Assembly: GCF_001514265.1 (NCBI RefSeq)
Contig: NZ_KQ948993.1
Coordinates: 124,001 to 188,000, forward strand
DNA length: 64,000 bases
Source: Streptomyces resistomycificus
GTDB lineage: Bacteria > Actinomycetota > Actinomycetes > Streptomycetales > Streptomycetaceae
Direction: 5' to 3'
Shown here one piece after another: positions 59,098 through 64,000 of the stretch (position 1 is the stretch's first letter; each line of letters opens with the position of its first letter). A model generated the notes under the pieces. It was not told the DNA's origin, made no database searches, and saw only the letters and a program-made list of their open reading frames with translations. A program made the translations under genes and the position numbers.

Positions 59098-60009
59098 TCA
59101 CTTACCGTCACCGTAGAACACCCATCTCTTGCTGAAGTAGAAGTTGATCGCGGTCAGGAAGCCGACGATGACCACGAGCAGCCACGCCATGGCCGAGGCG
59201 TAGCCCATGTGAAGCCGGCCGAAGCCCTCGTCGTACAGGTACAGCGAGTAGAAGAGGGTCGAGTCCGAGGGGCCTCCCGTCCCGCCGCTGACGACGAACG
59301 CCTGGGTGAAGGACTGGAAGGAGCTGATGACCTGGAGAACGAGGTTGAAGAAGATGATCGGGGTGAGCAGCGGCAGGGTGACATGCCGGAACTGGTGCAG
59401 GCGGCCGGCGCCGTCGAGGGCGGCGGCTTCGTAGTACTGCTCGGGGATCTGCCGCAGGCCGGCCAGGAAGATCACCATGGAGGAACCGAAGGTCCACACG
59501 TGCAGGATGACGAGGCTGTACAGCGCGGTGTCCGGGTTGGAGATCCAGCCGGGCCCGTCGACTCCGAACAGTCCGAGGAACTTGTTCACCAGGCCGTCGG
59601 TGCCGAAGACCTGCCGCCACAGGATGCCCACCGCGACCGAGGCGCCGAGGAGCGAGGGCAGGTAGTAGACGGACCGGTAGAAGGCCAGTCCCTTGATGCC
59701 CCGGTTGAGGACCATCGCCAGGGCGAGGGCGACCGCGAGCAGCAGCGGCACGCTGAGGACGACGTAGATGAAGGTGACGCTCAGGGACTGGCGCAACCGG
59801 GGGTCGTCGAGCATCTTGCCGTAGTTCTCGAAGCCCACCCACTTCGGAGAGCTCAGCAGGTTGTAGTCCGTCATCGAGAAGTACAGCGAGGCGATCATCG
59901 GACCGAGCGTGACGCCGGCCATGCCGACGAACCACGGCAACAGGAAGACCCATGCGGTCCGTTCTTCTTTTCTGGCCGCCCGGCTCAGGGGTCTGCGAAG
60001 CACAGTCAT
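59098..60009 (-). CDS. Carbohydrate ABC transporter permease (MalF type)
   Basis: The 303-aa permease has six predicted helices and the EAA loop QYYEAAALDGAGRLHQFRHVTLP. It is the MalF-like half of the importer with the MalG-like protein. GAGGAC lies just before the ATG at 60009. No ATPase gene is present, so a shared MsiK-type ATPase probably energises it. Confidence 0.93.
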   Translation of the reverse strand: MTVLRRPLSRAARKEERTAWVFLLPWFVGMAGVTLGPMIASLYFSMTDYNLLSSPKWVGFENYGKMLDDPRLRQSLSVTFIYVVLSVPLLLAVALALAMVLNRGIKGLAFYRSVYYLPSLLGASVAVGILWRQVFGTDGLVNKFLGLFGVDGPGWISNPDTALYSLVILHVWTFGSSMVIFLAGLRQIPEQYYEAAALDGAGRLHQFRHVTLPLLTPIIFFNLVLQVISSFQSFTQAFVVSGGTGGPSDSTLFYSLYLYDEGFGRLHMGYASAMAWLLVVIVGFLTAINFYFSKRWVFYGDGK

Positions 60010-60041
60010 CGTCCTCGGGTTCTTTGGAGCGGGTGCGGGAA

Positions 60042-62117
60042 TCAGGAGTCGCCCGACGGCGGCTCGGAGGGAAGCGACGTGGCCGGTGAGCTGCGCACGA
60101 CGGCGACGTCCGCCGCGTCGAGGACGAGGGTCTCCCCGGCCTCGACGCGGCGTCCGGTGATCAGGTCGGTGCCGGAGCGGTCGAGGGTGACGGTCGCCTT
60201 GTCCTGCCGGTGGTTCAGCAGGAACAGGTACGCGCTCGTCCGAGTCCGTCGCTCGGTGACCTCGACGCCCCGCGGTGCGGCGTGCACCGGTCGCACCCCG
60301 GCGAGGTCCAGGACGTGCTGCACCAGCGCCTCCAGGGCGTCGTCGTCCAGACGTGTGCCGATGTACACGGCACGGCCCCGGCCGAGTTCGTGCTCGGTCA
60401 CCGCCGCCTTGCCGGCGAGATGGCCCTTGCGGTAGACGGCGAGCGGTCGGGCGGTTTCCGTTTCGAGGTCGTCCTGCCACACCGAGGCGGTCGCGAAGAA
60501 TCCGCTCAGCGCGGCCTTCTCGGCCGGCGCCTGGACCGGCACCGCGGCCTCGGCGGGCAGCGGAGAGAACTCCTGGACGTGCGCGCCGACGATCTCGCGC
60601 AGGGCGCCCGGGTATCCGCCCTCGTGGATCCGGTCGTCCTCGTCGACGATCCCGGAGAAGTACGAGACGACGAGATGCCCGCCGTCCTCCACGAACTTCC
60701 GTACCGCCGTGCTTTGCCGGCGTGTCATCAGGTACTGGTTGGGGACGACCAGGACGCGGTAAGGCGACAGGTCGTCGTCGAGGGTGACGACGTCGACGGC
60801 GACCTGGCTGTGCCACAGGGCCCGGTAGTGCCGGGCCACGGTGTCCCGGTAGTCGAAGGCGTTGTCGGGGTGGGCGCAGCCTTCCACGGCCCACCAGTTC
60901 TGCCAGTCCCACACGATCGCGACCTGCGCGCCGGTGTGTGCCGTGGCGACCTCGTCGATGGCCCGCAACTCGTTGCCGAGCGCCTTGACCTCCTGCCAGG
61001 TACGGGTCTTCTCACCTCCGTGCGGGAGCATCGCCGAATGGAACTTCTCCTGGCCCTGGGGCGAGGCCCGCCACTGGAAGAACATGACCGCGTCGGAGCC
61101 GTGCGCGACGGCCTGGTAGGAGCCCAGGCGCATCCGGCCGGGCTGCTTGACCTGGTTGGTCTTCCACTGGCTCACCGCGCCGGCCGCCTGTTCCATCAGC
61201 ATCCAGGGCCGGCCATTGCCGAGCGAGCGCATCAGGTCGTACTGGAAGGCGGCGACGGCCAGCGAGTGGGGCTTGCCCGGGTCGGGGTAGCAGTCGAAGG
61301 CGACGACGTCGAGTTCCTTCGCCCACCGGTGGCTGTCGGTCAGCCGGCAGCCGAAGAAGTTGGTGGTCACCGGCACATCGGGGGTGATCGCGTGGAGCAG
61401 GTCACGCTCCTGCGTGACGAGTTCCAGCAGGTTGTCGGAGGTGAAGCGGGAGAAGTCCAGCTCACGGGAGGGGTTGACCCAGCCGCGCACGGGCTGGGGC
61501 AGGTGCACCTGGGACCAGTCGCTGTAGCGCTGGCTCCAGAATGTCGTGCCCCACCGGCGATTGAGCTCGTCCAGCGTGCCGTACCGCTGCCGCAGCCACG
61601 CGCGGAAGCGGTCGTCGCACCGGTCGCAGAAGCAGTCGGAGTGGTACTCGTTGCCGATGTGCCACATGGCCAGACCAGGATGCTTCCGGTACCGCTCGGC
61701 AAGCTCGGTGGCGATGCGCCGACTGCGGTCCCGGTAGACCGGGGAGGACGGGCAGAAGTGCCCCCGGCTTCCGATGGCGTGCCGCACCCCCTGCCGGTCG
61801 ACCGACAGGATCTCGGGGAAGTCCGTGGCCAGCCACGGCGGCGGTGCGGCGTTCGGGGTCGCGAGGTTGACGTGGATGCCGTTCGTCCACAGCAGGTCCA
61901 TGATCTCGTCGAGCCAGGAGAAGTCGAACCGGCCGTCGGCCGGCTCCAGCACGGACCAGGAGAACACGCCCAGGCTCACGAGCCGCACTCCCGCGGCCCG
62001 CATGAGCCGGACGTCCTCCTGCCACACCTCCCTCGGCCACTGCTCCGGGTTGTAGTCCCCGCCGTAGACGACTCCCGGCAGTCGACGGTGAAAAGTGTTC
62101 ATGCGCGGATCGGACAC
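60042..62117 (-). CDS. Beta-galactosidase, GH42 family
   Basis: The 691-aa protein is a GH42 enzyme. The acid/base is Glu157 in WHIGNEYHSDCFCDRC, the nucleophile is Glu309 in WMLMEQAAG, and the zinc site is formed by Cys122, Cys162, Cys164 and Cys167. A trimerisation domain and a C-terminal beta-domain follow. No signal peptide is seen, so it hydrolyses imported beta-galactosides. GTG 62117 has AAAGGAG 8 nt upstream; the ATG five codons later is less well spaced. It is the second gene of the operon binding protein, GH42, permease, permease. Confidence 0.95.
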   Translation of the reverse strand: MSDPRMNTFHRRLPGVVYGGDYNPEQWPREVWQEDVRLMRAAGVRLVSLGVFSWSVLEPADGRFDFSWLDEIMDLLWTNGIHVNLATPNAAPPPWLATDFPEILSVDRQGVRHAIGSRGHFCPSSPVYRDRSRRIATELAERYRKHPGLAMWHIGNEYHSDCFCDRCDDRFRAWLRQRYGTLDELNRRWGTTFWSQRYSDWSQVHLPQPVRGWVNPSRELDFSRFTSDNLLELVTQERDLLHAITPDVPVTTNFFGCRLTDSHRWAKELDVVAFDCYPDPGKPHSLAVAAFQYDLMRSLGNGRPWMLMEQAAGAVSQWKTNQVKQPGRMRLGSYQAVAHGSDAVMFFQWRASPQGQEKFHSAMLPHGGEKTRTWQEVKALGNELRAIDEVATAHTGAQVAIVWDWQNWWAVEGCAHPDNAFDYRDTVARHYRALWHSQVAVDVVTLDDDLSPYRVLVVPNQYLMTRRQSTAVRKFVEDGGHLVVSYFSGIVDEDDRIHEGGYPGALREIVGAHVQEFSPLPAEAAVPVQAPAEKAALSGFFATASVWQDDLETETARPLAVYRKGHLAGKAAVTEHELGRGRAVYIGTRLDDDALEALVQHVLDLAGVRPVHAAPRGVEVTERRTRTSAYLFLLNHRQDKATVTLDRSGTDLITGRRVEAGETLVLDAADVAVVRSSPATSLPSEPPSGDS

Positions 62118-62157
62118 AGCGGAGACTCCTTTCGAAAGTGCTGCTACGCGTGACTGC

Positions 62158-63471
62158 TCAGAGCTGGGACTTGATCTCGGAGATGAACTTCTTGGCCGCC
62201 GCCTTCGGCGACAGACGGTTGAACAGCACGTCCTCGTTGAGCCGCTGGAATATCTCGGGGACAGCGGGACCGGCCTTCGCGTTGGGGATGTGCAGAGCGG
62301 TCGGCTTCAGGGCGTTGACACGGCCCAGGTAGTCGGCGATCCGCTTCTCCGCGGGGGACAGCTCCGGCGTGATCGCCTTGAGCACGTCGGGGTTGTTGGG
62401 AACGCCGCGGTCGAACTTCTGGATCTTTGCCGCCTCGGGCGAGTTGACCAGGAAGTCGAGCAGCTCCGCGGCCTCCTTGGGGTGCTCGGTCCGCGCTGAG
62501 GCGCCGAAGAAGATGCCGGGCTTGGTGTAGGCGCCGACCTGGGAAGCCCCCTTCTCTCCGGGGAAGAGGAGCAGCTTCGCCTCGCGTCCGCTGGCGCCCT
62601 CGAGCGCGCCGAGCTGGGTCACGGACACGTCGGTCATGGCCGCCTTGTGCTGGGCGACCAGGCTCTGCTCGACACCGGCTCCCGACGACAGTGCCTCGAC
62701 CGCCGCGTCCGCACTGGTCGTGCCACCGCTGTCACGCAGCTTGACGACCCATTCCCAGTAGCCGGCCATGGTTCCCTCGGTGAAACCGATCTGGCTGCCG
62801 TCCTCGGTCCAGTAGTCCTCGCCGTGCTGCCGCAGCCACGGCCCCAGGTCGTTGGGGTAGAGCGGCATCACCGTGCCGACCAGACCCTTCGTCTTGGAGA
62901 CGGCCTTCGAGACCTTCACGTAGTCGTCCCACGACCACTTGGTGTCGTCGGGCATGGGCACACCGGCCTTCTTGAACACCGCCGGGTCCGCGGCGATGCC
63001 GAACGCGCTGTCGCCGGCCGGAACACCGTAGAGGCCGCCCTTCACGGTCGTCATCGCCATCGAGTTCGCGGGCAGCTTGTCCGTGTGCAGCACGTCCTTG
63101 ACCTTCTTCAGGTCCATCAGCTGCCCGTTGTCGATGTAGGAGTACATGAACGGGTCGGTGATCTGCAGGACGTCGGGCATGTCACTGGCGGCCGCGCTGG
63201 TCGACAGCTTCTTCCAGTAGTCGTCCCAGTTGGAGTACTCGGGCTGGACGTCGATGTTCGGGTGCTCCTTCTCGAACACCGCGATCATCTGCTTGGTCAT
63301 CTCGTGCCGGGAGTCCGATCCCCACCAGTTGAACCGGATGACGGTCTTGCCGCCGTTGCTCCCGGAGGAGTCTCCGGCGCACCCCGCGGTCAGGGCGAGG
63401 GCGAAGACCGAACAGGTCAGCCCGACCGCCCGGAGTCGAGAGCGTCTGCTCAGACGGGACGAGTGGTTCAT
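62158..63471 (-). CDS. Extracellular solute-binding lipoprotein, CUT1 sugar importer
   Basis: The 437-aa protein has a basic N-terminus, a hydrophobic signal, and the lipobox LTAGC with Cys31. The mature part is a typical CUT1 binding protein: TVIRFNWWGSDSRHEMTKQM near the start, and KPGIFFGASARTEHPKEAAELLDFLV. It should deliver galacto-oligosaccharides to the two permeases. It is first in a leftward operon whose predicted promoter is about 340 bp upstream. Confidence 0.93.
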   Translation of the reverse strand: MNHSSRLSRRSRLRAVGLTCSVFALALTAGCAGDSSGSNGGKTVIRFNWWGSDSRHEMTKQMIAVFEKEHPNIDVQPEYSNWDDYWKKLSTSAAASDMPDVLQITDPFMYSYIDNGQLMDLKKVKDVLHTDKLPANSMAMTTVKGGLYGVPAGDSAFGIAADPAVFKKAGVPMPDDTKWSWDDYVKVSKAVSKTKGLVGTVMPLYPNDLGPWLRQHGEDYWTEDGSQIGFTEGTMAGYWEWVVKLRDSGGTTSADAAVEALSSGAGVEQSLVAQHKAAMTDVSVTQLGALEGASGREAKLLLFPGEKGASQVGAYTKPGIFFGASARTEHPKEAAELLDFLVNSPEAAKIQKFDRGVPNNPDVLKAITPELSPAEKRIADYLGRVNALKPTALHIPNAKAGPAVPEIFQRLNEDVLFNRLSPKAAAKKFISEIKSQL

Positions 63472-64000
63472 GTTGGGGCTCCTCTGCTGCCATCACTGGG
63501 CGGTGCGCCCAGACGGGGGGAAACTTCGTCTCAAGAAGCCGACGTGCGCGCCGGCCCGTCTCGCCGCGTGGCGGCGGACTGCACAACTCGGCTGCTTTGC
63601 GGGCCGCGAAAGTTACCTGCGGTCCGGGTGCTGGCAGCCGGCCCGGCTCATCGGGATCCCGGGTGGGCTGCAGCGGCTCTGACAGGGGGTTTCGTGAACG
63701 TACGCTGGAGCCTTGGGTCGGTGTGCCGAGCTGATCCGCGGGGTTGACCGCGAGCATCGCACCGAGTTGCGGGGCTGTGTGCGTCAGCAATAGTGAACGT
63801 TCACGCGGCGAGCGTAGTAATCGACCACATCTCGGTCAAGGGTTCTGTTGGTAACACTTGGGTGCTTAGTGAGACTTCACTGGTTCCGGGCCGATACGGG
63901 AGCGGCACGGACCGCGCGGGAACATGCCGGGTCGGCACGTTCCGCCGGCTGTGGACGAGGCGTCCGGGTGCTCCGATCCGCCCGAACGCCCCTTGCGCGA
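63472..64000. other. 529-bp region upstream of the binding protein gene at the right window edge
   Basis: No gene that I can support was found. The predicted promoter and operator for the leftward operon lie at 63793-63839, leaving an untranslated leader of about 320 bp. A degenerate copy of the operator half-site, GTGAACGTACGC, occurs at 63694-63705. The rest of the region, up to the window edge, shows nothing clear. Confidence 0.45.
63793..63839 (-). promoter_or_regulatory. Promoter and operator for the GH42 operon
   Basis: On the minus strand TTGACC (63839-63834) is followed after 17 bp by TACGCT (63816-63811). Six bases later lies the perfect 12-bp palindrome GTGAACGTTCAC (63804-63793), with the central CG of LacI-family operators and overlapping the predicted start. 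The regulator is not encoded in the window. Confidence 0.75.

Noticed and set aside
1..64000. CRISPR array, tRNA or rRNA genes, IS elements
   Set aside because: No regularly spaced repeat array, no cloverleaf or ribosomal sequence, and no transposase-like protein was recognised.

Overview
The window looks like a piece of a Streptomyces (or close actinobacterial) chromosome. It is very GC-rich, with many GTG starts and one TTG start. Genes are joined by ATGA/GTGA overlaps, and sugar ABC transporter/glycosidase clusters sit next to LacI-type regulators. No tRNA, rRNA, CRISPR array, transposase or integrase was recognised.

1-11357: L-rhamnose catabolism. A leftward ABC transporter operon (ATPase, permease, permease running off the left edge) diverges from rhaI, a rhamnulose-1-phosphate aldolase/lactaldehyde dehydrogenase fusion, rhaB and lutABC. 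Together these genes would take up rhamnose, isomerise and phosphorylate it, cleave it to DHAP and lactaldehyde, oxidise lactaldehyde to lactate, and oxidise lactate to pyruvate. The divergent promoter carries four short inverted repeats.

11358-22230: mixed genes. These are a lipoprotein, an unrecognised small protein, a MacB/FtsX-like ABC exporter with a clear terminator, a MoxR ATPase/VWA pair, an NAD-dependent DNA ligase that looks like a paralogue, a cupin protein whose stop codon lies in a 4 x 8-bp tandem repeat, and a PLP-dependent dehydratase with a YheO/DauR-like regulator.

22231-39943: carbohydrate clusters. An MFS transporter and two GH35-type enzymes follow a perfect 18-bp palindrome and are followed by a LacI regulator. 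An ArsR/quinone oxidoreductase pair comes next. Then a LacI regulator, binding protein, two permeases and a GH63-like hydrolase face a secreted multi-CBM glycosidase. Four CGAACCGGTTCG operators lie between them.

40086-57924: the most unusual part. A leftward operon encodes a WD40 propeller protein, a DUF6603-like protein of 970 aa, an unrecognised protein of 858 aa and an unrecognised protein of 2006 aa. A DUF2235 (Tle1-like) hydrolase diverges from it. Next come a small SARP/BTAD regulator, two leaderless peptidoglycan hydrolases with near-identical duplicated binding domains, and an SNase-like protein. Three 11-bp-spaced TGACGNC heptamers lie 8 bp before a -10-like hexamer ahead of the hydrolases, which is the layout of a SARP-activated promoter. 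I do not know a described system with this gene set.

58200-64000: a leftward beta-galactoside operon (binding lipoprotein, GH42 beta-galactosidase, two permeases) with a good promoter and a perfect 12-bp operator-like palindrome. Its regulator is not in the window.
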